From assembly GCF_000005505.3 (NCBI RefSeq), contig NC_016132.3:31138914-31202913 (forward strand): 64,000 bases of DNA. The letters run 5' to 3'. The notes beneath the pieces are model-generated. The model did not search any database. It had not been told where the DNA came from and saw nothing but the letters and a program-made list of their open reading frames with translations. This document shows positions 28,020 to 38,045 of the stretch, piece after piece. The first letter of the stretch is position 1; every line of letters starts with the position of its first letter. A program made the translations under genes and the position numbers. This DNA is from Brachypodium distachyon. Its lineage: Eukaryota > Streptophyta > Magnoliopsida > Poales > Poaceae.

Positions 28020-29640
28020 CGCGTCCATAGAAAATTACAAATTTAGCCATGATTTTTGCATGGAAGGTAGTAATTGGGATATAAATGCGAATGATCGCAT
28101 GCTTGGCTGGTAGCGAGGATAAGGACTATAATATATGTATATTAAGTGGAAATTGAGTTAGCACATTTATGTAGTGCATTATTTTAATAAATTTTAAATC
28201 AAAATAGATTTAAGATTACGATCCGATATGATACGGATACAGATAATATCGCAATGCATTAATATTCAGGAATTAATTGGCATTTGAATAAGGATAGGAT
28301 GTCGATGGGTATTTAAAAAAAATAGTAAATAATATTATATATATAGATACAATTAATTTTATGCTCAAATATAATTTGGGGATAAAAATAAAATCATTAA
28401 TCTTTACGCATTAGTAATCAGGATACAGGTAATATCTTGAGGCATTAGTGTATTTTCTGTTGAAAATACACTCTATTGCTTATTTTTACGAGTGAGTACT
28501 TGTATATTAAAATTTTGTGTATTATTGTATCATACGAAATAAAAATCACTTACTGGTTCAACTATATTGGTTCTCATGTATCTATATAGCATATATTTTA
28601 TAAGTGTCTCCCACTAAATACAATTAATTTTGTAAATCCAAGAGTGTTAGCCATGTCACCCTAATTATTTTTTTACTCTATGTAACATCTCAAGTTTGAC
28701 CATAATTTTTTTGGCCGTATGTAACATTTCAAGTTTCGCCATAATTTAATTTTTTTGCTCGTATGTAACGGTACTGCAGAGACAGATTTCAAGAAACTCT
28801 GGATTTCAACATAATAAGGGACATCATTCCATATTCACGCAATTCCTTCACAAAGAAAGTGTAAACAAAAAAATTGCACTTTTGCAACTATTAGAAAGTT
28901 AGTTCCTAAAATTATAACCAATTTGCTAAATATTATGAATTTTTATAATAAACATCAAAGTTCGTGTATGCATTTTATATGCATCAATAGCTCATATGAT
29001 TCTATCGCAAGATCGTACATGTAATGACCGTAAAATTACTTAAACTTAATTATATTTTGTTAAACTTGATTAATACCAACTAAGACTAATTAAGGATATG
29101 CATCTATCAATTATGCATTAATGAAATTGACTAAGAACTAAAACTTTTAATAAGGTTTCGTAAACCCTAACTTTGAACCCTGTTAAATAATGCACTTAAA
29201 TATTTATCCAATGACCTTTAGGATTTATGCACAAGCTCAAGTAATTTTATGTGAGTCCCTACAAAATTCTTAGGAGATTTGGAAATTATTTGGGCATCCT
29301 TTGTGAAATGTATTTGAATATAATTTCAAATTACAGTACACCTAATTTCAAACAATGAACTATTGTATTTGAAAGTGTATTGTTTTGTAAAACTTAAACA
29401 CGACTTTTCAGGATTTAAACAAATGCATAAAAACGTTTTGGAATTTAGTTATAAAGGCTTAAGGGATTTAAACCCTTTTGAAACCATGATCTGTTGTATT
29501 TGAAAGTGTATTGTTTTGTAAAACTTAAATACGACTTTTCAGGATTTAAACAAATGCATAAAAATGTTTTGGAGTTTAGTTACAACAGCTTAAAGGATTT
29601 AAACCCTTCTGAATTTAATCAAACACGAATGCATTCCAAA
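28020..29640. other. AT-rich intergenic DNA with a tandem duplication at 29361-29612
   Basis: No gene is visible. Two copies of a block of about 131 bp, starting T(A/G)TTGTATTTGAAAGTG and ending in GGATTTAAACCCTT, stand at 29361-29491 and 29492 to about 29612, with few differences. A TGTAATGACC word near 29020 could be the start of a decayed LTR running to about 30060. Confidence 0.5.
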
Positions 29641-29649
29641 GTATTTTAA

Positions 29650-30060
29650 AACTAGGGTTTTTTATTTCTGTGCCCCTCCGTCCTTAGCTGTACTCAGCAA
29701 TACCCGAGGCCAAAAACAGTGCTCGCTTCTAGAGTTGTTCGTTTTCTGCTTCCTCGCAAATGCCCTCACGGAGCACCTGCTAACAGTCAAGCCCCTTTGA
29801 CCGTTTGGTTCTGACGGGTGGGCCGGAGGCAGCCCTGACAGGTGGGGCCGGAGCGGCGTTTCTGGCGTGTGGCTGCAATGTCCTAGTGCAAGCGGGCAAT
29901 GCTTAACGGGTCTGGTTACCTTACATGCGGGCCAAGGCGTTGCTGACAGGTGGGGGCGGTCGACTTACATGTGGGGCGACGCAACGAATGACAGGTGGGT
30001 CCATCGCCTATCTCTCTCATCCCTTTCCCCGCCTACCCCAAATAGGACCGATTTAGGGTT
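29650..30060 (+). repeat. Repeat-family leader, copy 1 (inverted partner at 48960-49475)
   Basis: In order: TCCTTAGCTGTACTCA, CCTCGCAAATGCCCT, CGGAGCACCTGCTAAC, GTCAAGCCCCTTTGAC, GCCGGAGCGGC and several TGACAGGTGGG words. The same series occurs inverted at 48960-49475. Both copies go from AT-rich DNA into a GC-rich leader and then GATTTAGGGTT-like sequence. I infer a shared transposon or LTR leader; the family was not identified. Confidence 0.6.
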
Positions 30061-30190
30061 GTCAAATACGCCTCCGTGAGCTTGTGGAAGCACTGGCAAC
30101 GCCGCCGCCAAATACGCCTCCGTGGGCTCGCCGGCAAGACTTACGAAGGGAAGCACCCGCCAAATATGCCTACGTGAGCTTGTGGTTCCT
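30061..30190. repeat. Three direct copies of a CAAATACGCCTCCGTG word
   Basis: CAAATACGCCTCCGTGAG, CAAATACGCCTCCGTGGG and CAAATATGCCTACGTGAG start at 30063, 30109 and 30161, spaced 46 and 52 bp. Two are followed by CTTGTGG. No function is evident. Confidence 0.7.
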
Positions 30191-30391
30191 ACGCCGTGGA
30201 CACAACTTATTCGAAGAAAGCAAAACACACCTCAAATGCAAAATATTGGAAGCGATTACATCATAGGAATTCAATATGTCGGTTATTACCACAACAGTTC
30301 ATCATCACAGATCACCCAACGCAAATTCTAACAGTTAAGGACATTACATTAATATAAAATGACTTTAAAATAACAACGACGCCGATCACTC

Positions 30392-30816
30392 CTAGCCGCC
30401 GGCTTCCTCCTCCGTTGCCACGCCAGGCTCGGCATGCCCCTCCACATGCGCCACCTCTGGCACAACGTACGGGAGGCCGTGCATCTAGCCGGCATGGGGG
30501 AACGTGTTTGCCGTGTTGGTGTACACGTTGTACATCGTGAATGCGATAAACTCGCATCCACACCAATACACGCGGCCAAGGAGGTACTCGGCGCCGTGGC
30601 TGTTGGTGAGGTGCACTAGGATGACCGTGTCGACGCCATCCTCTCAGAGCTGCTCCACGCGGTACACGGGAGGGCCTACGGCCTCCCGGTGTAAGAAACT
30701 GGTGTGGAGGAAGTTCCTGACCACACCTGGAGCGTACGCTCCACACGCACGCCCGGTGGGAACAACTGCTCCTCTGTGAGGGGCGGCGGGTTGAAGGTGA
30801 GGCCTTCGAACGCCAT
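30392..30816 (-). pseudogene. Broken unidentified small gene with an apparent TATA box
   Basis: On the minus strand the ATG at 30816 opens MAFEGLTFNPPPLTEEQLF. After a frameshift near 30710 the reading continues REAVGPPVYRVEQL, a TGA near 30645, then DGVDTVILVHLTNSHGAEYL and LLGRVYWCGCEFIAFTMYN, a TAG near 30485, and an acidic end at 30392. About 95 bp upstream of the ATG is CTATTTAAC, TATA-like, and a CT-rich leader. The protein family was not recognised. One frameshift and two stops mark it as a pseudogene, possibly captured by a transposon. Confidence 0.45.
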
Positions 30817-31302
30817 TGCCCGTCGGTTAATCGCACAGAAGAAGTGCAGAGAGGTGAAGATGTGTAGAAGAAGGAGAAGAATAGAAAGAAGTAGTGTAGT
30901 GGTGCCGGGTTAAATAGCGATGGTGAGGGAAGGGGAGAGGTTTCTGGTGTTGAGTGTTGGGTGGTGGGCTTTGAAAGCGGTTTGCATGAATGCTTTGGGA
31001 CTTTTCGCCGGAGCGGTTTGACTTGCGGAGGCGTGCGTGGCGGCCTGGCATGGGAAACTGGCGTGTGCGGCGGCTTTACATGGGAAACCGGCATGCGTGG
31101 GCAGTTGTAGGGCCTTGCACAGGAAACCGATGTGTTCCCGCGCACCCTCTGGCCTTCAATATTTCTTAATTAATAGGGAGCTTGACTTGCGGAGGCGTGC
31201 GCAACTCTCTCGAAGGAGCTCTATGCCTATATATATATATTCCGTGCCATCATTCCGGCCTTTGCATCTAGCCTTCTTCCCTGCTACCAAAGATCATTCG
31301 AT

Positions 31303-31719
31303 ATGGCACGGTGGTCTGGGGACTCCTTCCAGTGCTTCTCCATTGAAGCGGAGAATAGGGAGCTCGACGGAGAAAGTCCGTAACGACGGACGTCATTCTT
31401 CACCTCATCGGACGAAGATGAAGTCCGTAGTAGACGGCGCTGCACCGGTCGCGGTGGTCGTGGACGCCGCCGATCTCTACCAAGACGTCGAACTCCGGCG
31501 CCGCCTCCGCCTCCGCCAACATCTCGTCTAAAGGGCAGGCCATGTCTCCAGCGCCGGCCCAGCCTCCTCCTCCGCCGGTGTGACGTCAACCGGCCCTGCC
31601 ACCGCCTCCTCCTCTGCCGCCTCGTCTATCTACATCTCCAGCTCCTACGGCACCGCCGTCGCCAATGCCACCGCCGCCGCCGACAGTACAAGTCTCCATG
31701 GAAGTGCTCCGATCGTTGA
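31303..31719 (+). pseudogene. Unidentified broken frame with upstream TATA
   Basis: A TATA-rich stretch (CCTATATATATATATTCC, about 31227-31244) precedes an ATG at 31303 that opens MARWSGDSFQCFSIEAENRE. The frame stops at 31379 (TAA) but is then open in the same register to TGA at 31717-31719, encoding an Arg/Pro-rich, low-complexity segment after SSDEDEVRSRRR. No family was recognised. It may be a decayed gene or chance openness in GC-rich DNA. Confidence 0.3.
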
Positions 31720-32116
31720 TCGGTACACTGAATGTTTTTTTGGGCCATATCTATCAGTGTCAGGCACCTTGGGGTTGACAATGATGCCCTAAATTTAAAA
31801 TCAAAATTGCAACGATATATGTTTGTAAATTTATTGAGTTCTTGCTTCGAGAGTCGTTTCTTGCTAGCCTCTTTCTTGTAGAATTCATGTGAGGGGCTAT
31901 TCGGTTGTTGATTGATGGGAAGGAAAGCACCATCTAATTTTCATGTGTTTGTGGCCAAAACAAACTTTGCTTCATCCGCCACTGACAGAGTTTCATGCAA
32001 ATTTCAAGTGTTGGATCCAAAACGATAATAAATAAAGGTTTAGAGCATATAAGAATTTTTGTTTGGTAACCTTACGTGTTACTTGTTCTTCTCAAAGAAT
32101 TTCAGAATTTCTGGAG
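31720..32116. other. Spacer before the large gypsy element, no gene
   Basis: AT-rich, non-coding. It ends with TGGAG, which nearly matches TGGGG after the right LTR at 45568 and could be a decayed target duplication. Confidence 0.5.
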
Positions 32117-32997
32117 TGTCGTACCAGTGGCCCATGGGGTCCCACTGACACGGGATGCGTGGGTCGCAAGTGACGAAGCCCCACCAGGTTGGCCTCTCGG
32201 GAAGGTTAAGCCTGGGGAGCCCGCCCCAAAGAGACGGTTATTGGCGAAAGGAAAGCCAAGAGTTGGAACAGGAGAGGTGCCCGCTTCGGTGGGTACCCGG
32301 GAACTCTGGTCCCGGGAAGAGGAAGGCACGCTGCCCCGGCAACGGGTTGGGCGCTTTTGCCGGGAAGGGGCTCCCAACAACCCGCGCTCGGGCATGCAGG
32401 TGGGACCCGCAGAACAGTGAAGAGAGGATGAGATAGCGGACGCAGTGCATTTAATGCACCGATATAAGTCACATCGGCAGGGCTAGTCTTGCTCAGCAAG
32501 GCTAGAGCGGTTACCCTATAAGTCCATTTTATTTACCGTGTAAAGTGGCCTGGGCGCTGCATGGCGCCCAACGTGGATCAACAGTAGAGTAAGTTTTGTG
32601 GCAATGACAGGCGTATAGCTAACGTGTCACGCTGCATGCATCGGCACTTGTGGTATCCCCTTGTCTATAAAAGGAGGACCAATGCCATCGGTCAAAGGGT
32701 TCGAACCCTAGTCAAAACAAGTAGTATGGCATCCACTTGTAGCAAAATTCCTTAGAAGGACAAGTAGCCTCCCCGGGAACCCCTCGGGCAGTCTGTAAGA
32801 GCGCACTAATTCGTGAATACAACTAAAGGCAAGATGTAGGGTGTTACACCTCCGGGTGGCCCGAACCTGGGTAAATCCGATTGTCTACACTTCGTGTCTT
32901 TCGTCACGCTGGCGATCGCCGAAGCGCTTGCCTCGCCCCTCAACGAACAACAAGGGAATGTCCAACATCCTCGGTGCCGGAGACCCGTGCTCCGACA
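32117..32997 (+). repeat. 5' LTR of the large gypsy element
   Basis: Starts TGTCGTACCAGTGG and ends GTGCTCCGACA, 881 bp, matched along its length by 44694-45568. A TATA box (CTATAAAAGG, about 32665-32674) lies in the second half and would start the genomic RNA. The 5' half contains many CCCGGGAA-type GC-rich words. Confidence 0.9.
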
Positions 32998-32999
32998 TC

Positions 33000-33018
33000 T
33001 GGCGTGCCAGGTAGGGGG
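33000..33018 (+). promoter_or_regulatory. Primer binding site of the large gypsy element
   Basis: TGGCGTGCCAGGTAGGGGG begins two bases after the LTR end, the normal position. The second element has TGGCGCGCCAGGTAGGGGG at 52274. I do not assign the tRNA. Confidence 0.7.
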
Positions 33019-33092
33019 GCGTGCAGAGAACTTCGGGTGCCCGCTGGCGTCATCGGCTTCTTCACCAACGACATCGCCTACATCAGCCTGCC

Positions 33093-34432
33093 ATGCCGCC
33101 CAAGAAGGCAGACGAGCACCCGGTCGACTTGCGCGACACACTGGCCATGCGCACTCGATCCCACAACGCCACGCGTGCGTCACAAGGTCAAGGGGACCAG
33201 GGGTCCCCTTAATGTCAGCAACCTCAACAACCGCAGCTGCCACCGCCACCTCCTCGGGGTCGATGGCGAGGGGGCCTGCGGCGCCTAGAGCCGGAGCCAG
33301 CCGCACGGCGACCTCAACGTCGCACGTGCCAGCCAGCGAGTTCACTCGCGGGCTAAGGACGCGCAGCAACAGCGCGTCGCATTCGACGCCATTGTGATCT
33401 CGGCCCTCTAAACCGAGGGCACCGGGCGACCGGGCGGACGGTAGCAGGTCAGAGAACCGGGAGCCTCCCTCCCAGACCCTGGCGGAAGCCATCATCACCG
33501 CGCGTGTCATGGTGCGCTACGAGCCGCCGCAAGGCACGCTAACGCATGACGTGTGGAGTGCGGAGTTGGACGCGCTCCTCGCGCTCGCTGCCCAACAGCC
33601 GCAAGGTGAGGGCGGCCCGGCCGATTCGGGCCGGGGACAAAACCCAGGACGCGGAGACGCACCCTGCGCTTCGGGACATGGAGAGAATCCTCCACCCTCG
33701 GGAGGACAAGATGACGAGGATCCCGAGGACTACTCGGACTCGTCACCGACTGTCACGCCAGGTGACGCACGAGGCGTCCTGAACGCCCGCCAGCAAGAAG
33801 ATCTCCGCCAGCACTTGCAGCGCCGGCACCAGCACGAGAGAGAGCGCCCGCGTCCAGAGGAGCAGGAAGACGCTCCCATGGGCGCCAATGACGGCTGCGC
33901 CGCGTTCTCCCGCGAGCTGCGCCGGGTGACATGGTCCCGCAAGATCCGAGCGCCAACGCTCGGGACGTACGACGGGACCGTGAACCGCAAGGACTTCCTC
34001 CTGACTTACACGTTGGGCATGCATGCTATCGGTGCCGACGACAAGGTCAGGGCCAACTGGTTCCCGATGGTTCTGAAAGGATCAGCGAGGACTTGGTTCC
34101 TCAACCTGCCCGCCGGGTCCATTGCCTCCTGGGCTAATCTGTGCGAGCAGTTTGTGAACGCGTTCCAGGGTGGCTACAAGCGCCCGAGAACCATGGCGGA
34201 GCTGCACACGGTGGTGCAGAAACCGGGGGAGACGTTGCGGGACTTCACCAACAGGTTCTCCAACATCTCCTATTCCATCCTAGAGGCGGAAGCGGCCGCC
34301 ATCATCAACACGTACGCCATCAACGTCCGCGACCCGAAGATGCATGAGAAGCTGAACACGCACCGGATCCGGACTACCAGGGATCTCTACGCTCTCGCGC
34401 ACAAGTGCGCGGTGACCGAGGAAGGGGCCTTA
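33093..34432 (+). pseudogene. Gag polyprotein, broken
   Basis: The ATG at 33093 opens MPPKKADEHPVDLRDTLAM, matching the gag start of the second element (MPPKRAGD at 52382). A TAA follows at about 33210, a frame change near 33210-33240, and a TGA at about 33395. From 33509 the frame is open and contains the Retrotrans_gag capsid region: APTLGTYDGTVNRKDFLLTY, then WFPMVLKGSARTWFLNLP, FVNAFQGGYKRPRTM and RTTRDLYALAHKCAV. At 34432 it is interrupted by an LTR-like block that removes the nucleocapsid portion. It would form the virus-like particle shell if intact. Confidence 0.8.
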
Positions 34433-35197
34433 TGTAACAGCCCGAGAGCAACTTTTACATTTAAGCCCTTGTTTGGACCTGTTTGTAATTTATTTAAATG
34501 CTGCATGACAATTACATTTGCATCCATGCCATGCCATGTCTATTATTTGTGTCACATGAGTTTTAAACTTGCATCTCAAATTGTGGTTTGAATGCTTGTT
34601 GTGTAATTTGGCTAGAAGATTCAAATATGAATCACCCTCCTTTGAGTTTGAATTCTTTTCCCTCTATTTTTCAAATGAGACTCAAATGGGTATGTTTCAA
34701 CCTTTAACTCATTTGAATATTTTACAAATACTAGTAACCTATTTGATCTCTCCTACTTCTCAGCTATTCAAAAAGGTGTTTGAAATTTGAATCCAAAAAC
34801 TATTCGCAAAAACAGAAAAAGAAAAGGGAGAAGAAAACCTTACCTGCTCACTTGGCCCGAGCTGGCCCAGCCGCCTCGGCCCGCCTTCCTCCCGCGCGCG
34901 CGAGCAGGCAGCTCCGCAACGGAGGCCTCGGCCCAGTGTCCCGCGCGCGTCGCGCGGCCCAGCTCGGCCCAACCGCCAGCGCACCGCCCCGCTTCCCGTT
35001 TTCCCGCGACGAAAGCGTAAACTCCAAAAGTGCGCGTTCTCTCACAAGCCTTCTTCTTCCTCTGCTTTTCTCCGTCCCAACCGGTGAGCCCCCCCCGGCC
35101 ACGTCCTCTTCGACAGCGACAGCCACGCCTCCGCCTCGCCTACATAAGCTGCTCCGCGCCCCTCCTGCTAAACCTAGGCCAGCAAAACCCTAGCCCA
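34433..35197 (+). repeat. LTR-like insertion replacing the end of gag
   Basis: The block starts TGTAACAGCCCGAGAG, an LTR-like terminus, passes through an AT-rich part with TTTGAATT-type words, then a GC-rich part with GGCCCAG words, and ends CCCTAGCCCA. This is the usual layout of grass gypsy solo LTRs. Gag is readable up to 34432 and again from about 35200 (GATGAGCCCGGCTTCCAGGA, as at about 53083 in the second element). The two flanking pentamers (CCTTA, ACGCG) do not match, so this may be a recombined or truncated LTR and not a clean solo LTR. Confidence 0.55.
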
Positions 35198-35946
35198 ACG
35201 CGAGGACGACTGCAGCGACGACGCCGATGAGCCCGGCTTCCAGGAGCCCCGAGATGTGGCCTGCATCCACGAGGGAGCAGACGCTCTCACGTCTCACGCC
35301 GCGTGAAGCAGCTCACTCGTGAGGTGTGCGCCCTCCTCCCTAGCGTGGAGGCGCAACAGCTGTTGAGGTGGTTGCACGTGCCGATCACCTTGAACTCAGA
35401 CGATCACCCGATTGGTCCCTTAGGATCAGGGGTAATACCCCTCGTAGTGTCACCGATCATAAACAACGTGACAGTGACCAAGGTTCTGGTGGACAACGGG
35501 CGAGCCTTAACCTCCTGTCCGCCAGGTTGGTGGAAAAGCTTCAGCTGCCTCTGGAGCAGATGAAGCCCACCGACCCGTTCTGGGGGATCAACCCCGGAGT
35601 GGGGCGAATCACGCTCCCGGTGACTTTCGGGTCCCGGGAAGCATTTCGGACTGAGCACGTTGTCTTCGACGTGGCTCACACCACGTTGCTGTACAACGGG
35701 ATTATTGGTCGGCCGGCGCTGATCAAGTTCATGGCGGCAACTCATTGTGCCTTCGGCGTGGTGAAGATGCCGTCAACATACGGTGTACTCTCCATCAAGT
35801 GCGACCTGAAGGACGCTACTCGGTGCGTGGGCGAGGTCGTAAAGACCTCCGCAGTGGCGGATTCCGGCGACTACGATGTTGCCTGGAACGACGATCCACT
35901 TGCGGGCGAGCAGCCCGCACAGAAGAAGGCGCGAGCCGCTCCCTAG
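35198..35946 (+). pseudogene. Gag tail and aspartic protease region, frameshifted
   Basis: The reading KQLTREVCALLPSVEAQQLL is followed by GSGVIPLVVSPIINNVTVTK and VLVDNG, then shifts frame to LNLLSARLVEKLQLPLEQMK, VTFGSREAFRTEHVVFDVAH and IIGRPALIKFMAATH. This is a retropepsin-type domain; the second element has the same site as LVDNGAGLNLLS in one frame. A single-base loss after DNG breaks the active-site loop here. The frame ends at TAG 35944-35946. Confidence 0.8.
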
Positions 35947-36095
35947 CAGGAGGCCGGGGGCAGCACCAGTTCCAGCCTGCGCGTCAGCAAGGGCATGAAG
36001 CTGAAGGAGGAGGGTGCCAAGGTCAAGAAGGTGCCTCGGCGACAAATAGGAAAGCGCCTCATCGGCTTCCTCCGGGGGCATTCTGACGTGTTCGC

Positions 36096-37073
36096 TTGGG
36101 AGCCGTCAGACCTTCCGGAGTCCCCAGGGAGGTTATTGAATATCAGCTGGCGGTGCGGCCAGACGCGCGGCCCGTCAATCAGAAGGTTCGCCGGCAAGCA
36201 CAAGAATGCAAGGACTTCATCCAGCAAGAAGTCGAGAAGCTCAAGAATGTCGGGGCGATCAGGAAAGTGTTGTACCCGACTTGGTTAGCAAATCCTGTTG
36301 TAGTCCCTAAGGCTGGGAATAAATTACACATGTGTGTAGATTTTACTGATCTTAATCGTGCATGCCCTAAGGACCCCTTCCCTGTACCCCGGATTGATCA
36401 AATAGTAGATTCCACAGCAGGTTGTGAGTCTTTATGCTTTCTGGATGCCTTCTCCGGCTACCATCAGATTAAGATGGCAGTCGAAGATAAGGAGAAAACA
36501 ACGTTTATCACCCCGGTTGGCTGCTACTGTTATACATGCATGCCTTTCGGGCTGAAGAACGCGGGCTTGACATTTCAGCGTGCTTTGCGCGAGTGTCTGG
36601 GACCCCAGCTAGGTCGTAATATCGAGGCCTACATGGACGGTATCATCGTCAAGTCGGGGCGCGGGAACTCGCTCGTAGGCGACCTGCAGGAGACATTCGA
36701 TAATCTCCGCAGGATCAAGCTTAAGCTTAACCCCGAGAAGTGCACGTTCGGCGTGGACTCGAGGCACTTGCTAGGCTTCTTGGTATCTCACCGGGGAATC
36801 GAGGCCAATTCACAGAAGATCGAGGCGATCGAGAAGATGGAGGCACCCCGCAAGGTCAGGGACGTCCAGCGCCTCAACGGTTGCTTTGCAGCTCTCGGGC
36901 GTTTCATCTCAAGGTTGGGCGAGCGAGCCTTGCCTTTCTTCAAGGTAATGAAAAAGAAGGGCCCAATCAATTGGACCCTCGAGGCGGAAGCGGCGTTCTA
37001 GGACTTGAAGCAGTACCTGAAGTCGCCGCCGATGCTCGTCTCCCCCAAGCCGGGCGAGCCGTTGCTGCTTTAG
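36096..37073 (+). pseudogene. Reverse transcriptase domain with YMDG in place of YMDD
   Basis: Motifs in order: NPVVVPKAGNKLHMCVDFTD, FLDAFSGYHQIKMAVEDKEK, TFITPVGCYCYTCMPFGLKN, then the catalytic box as AYMDGIIVKS, then LKLNPEKCTFGVDSRHLLGF. The second catalytic aspartate of the (Y/F)xDD box is glycine, while the related element at 54523 keeps AYMDDIVIKS. The thumb and connection follow (IEAIEKMEAPRKVRDVQRLN). In-frame stops stand at 36999-37001 and about 37071-37073. It cannot make active polymerase. Confidence 0.9.
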
Positions 37074-37340
37074 TTGGCAGCAACAAATCAGGTAGTGAGC
37101 TTCGTGCTCGTTGCCGAGAGGGAAGAGCAAGTCCCGAGGGCTGAGACAGGGGGGCAGGGGGCTCCCGACGATCCAGGAGAACCCCCGGCTACCGCCTCTG
37201 CCCTGGGAGCCGAGGGGCAGTCCACCCAGGCTGCCCCCCGCAAGCGGCTAGTGCAGCACCCCATGTACTTCGTCAACACGGTGTTGCGCGATGCCTGGGT
37301 ACAGTGATGATGTGCGCCTGAAAGTAATGGCATAGCTTCC

Positions 37341-38045
37341 GTGAAGCAAGAAGGATCCCAAGCAAAAGCTTCTGAACACCGTGAAGCCACCGGGAGGGTG
37401 GCCGAATGGAGAATGGAGTTGGCGGAGTTAGGGCTACGTTTCACCAATACAAAGAGCATCAAGAGCGCCGCTCTCGCCGACTTTGTCGCGGAGTGGACGT
37501 CCACTGGAATAGAGGAAGAAGAGCCGGAAGCAAGCCTTCTCGGCAAATTGGATGAAGGGTACTGGGTCATGTACTTCGACGGCGCCTTCAGTCTGCAGGG
37601 TGCCGGTGCCGGAGAGGTGATCGAGTCGCCCACTGGAGATCAACTCAAATTCGTGATACAGCTCGACTTCGCCAACTCCACCAACAACACAGCAGAATAC
37701 GAGGGGCCGCTAGCCGGGCTACGCGCCGCAATCGCCCGCAACATCAAGCGCCTGGTTGTTCCTGGGGATTCTCAACTCGTGATAAACCAGGTGAACAAGG
37801 ACTACGACTGCCCCCAGATGGCAGCGTAGGTGGAAGAAGTGCGAAAGCTGGAGTCCAAGTTCAAGGGACTCCGGTTTGAACACGTGAAGTGCAAGGACAA
37901 CTTTGCTGCGGATGAATTGTCCAAGTGGGTAGCGGAACGCAGCAAGGTGCCTCCTGGGGTATTCATACAGAAGCAGTCAAAGCCTCTGTCGATCCCAAGA
38001 CGGTTGCCGAGGAAGCCCCTCCGGCAACCCGAGGAGATCCCATAG
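37341..38045 (+). pseudogene. RNase H domain, interrupted by a stop
   Basis: The frame reads RVAEWRMELAELGLRF, VMYFDGAFSLQGAGAG, NSTNNTAEYEGPLAGLRAAI and PGDSQLVINQVNKDYDCPQM. TAG at 37827-37829 follows, then the same frame continues with VRKLESKFKGLRFEHVK and KDNFAADELSKWVAE. The acidic residues of the RNase H site (FDG, AEYEG, GDSQ, DNFAADEL) are present. It would degrade the RNA strand during replication of the element. Confidence 0.85.

Noticed and set aside
29361..29612. Possible CRISPR-like or centromeric array
   Set aside because: Only two copies of a long AT-rich block, in a plant nuclear context; a simple tandem duplication explains it.
32076..32499. Several 90-115-codon frames on both strands, repeated at 44690-45076
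   Set aside because: They lie inside the LTRs and recur in both LTR copies; they reflect GC-rich LTR sequence.
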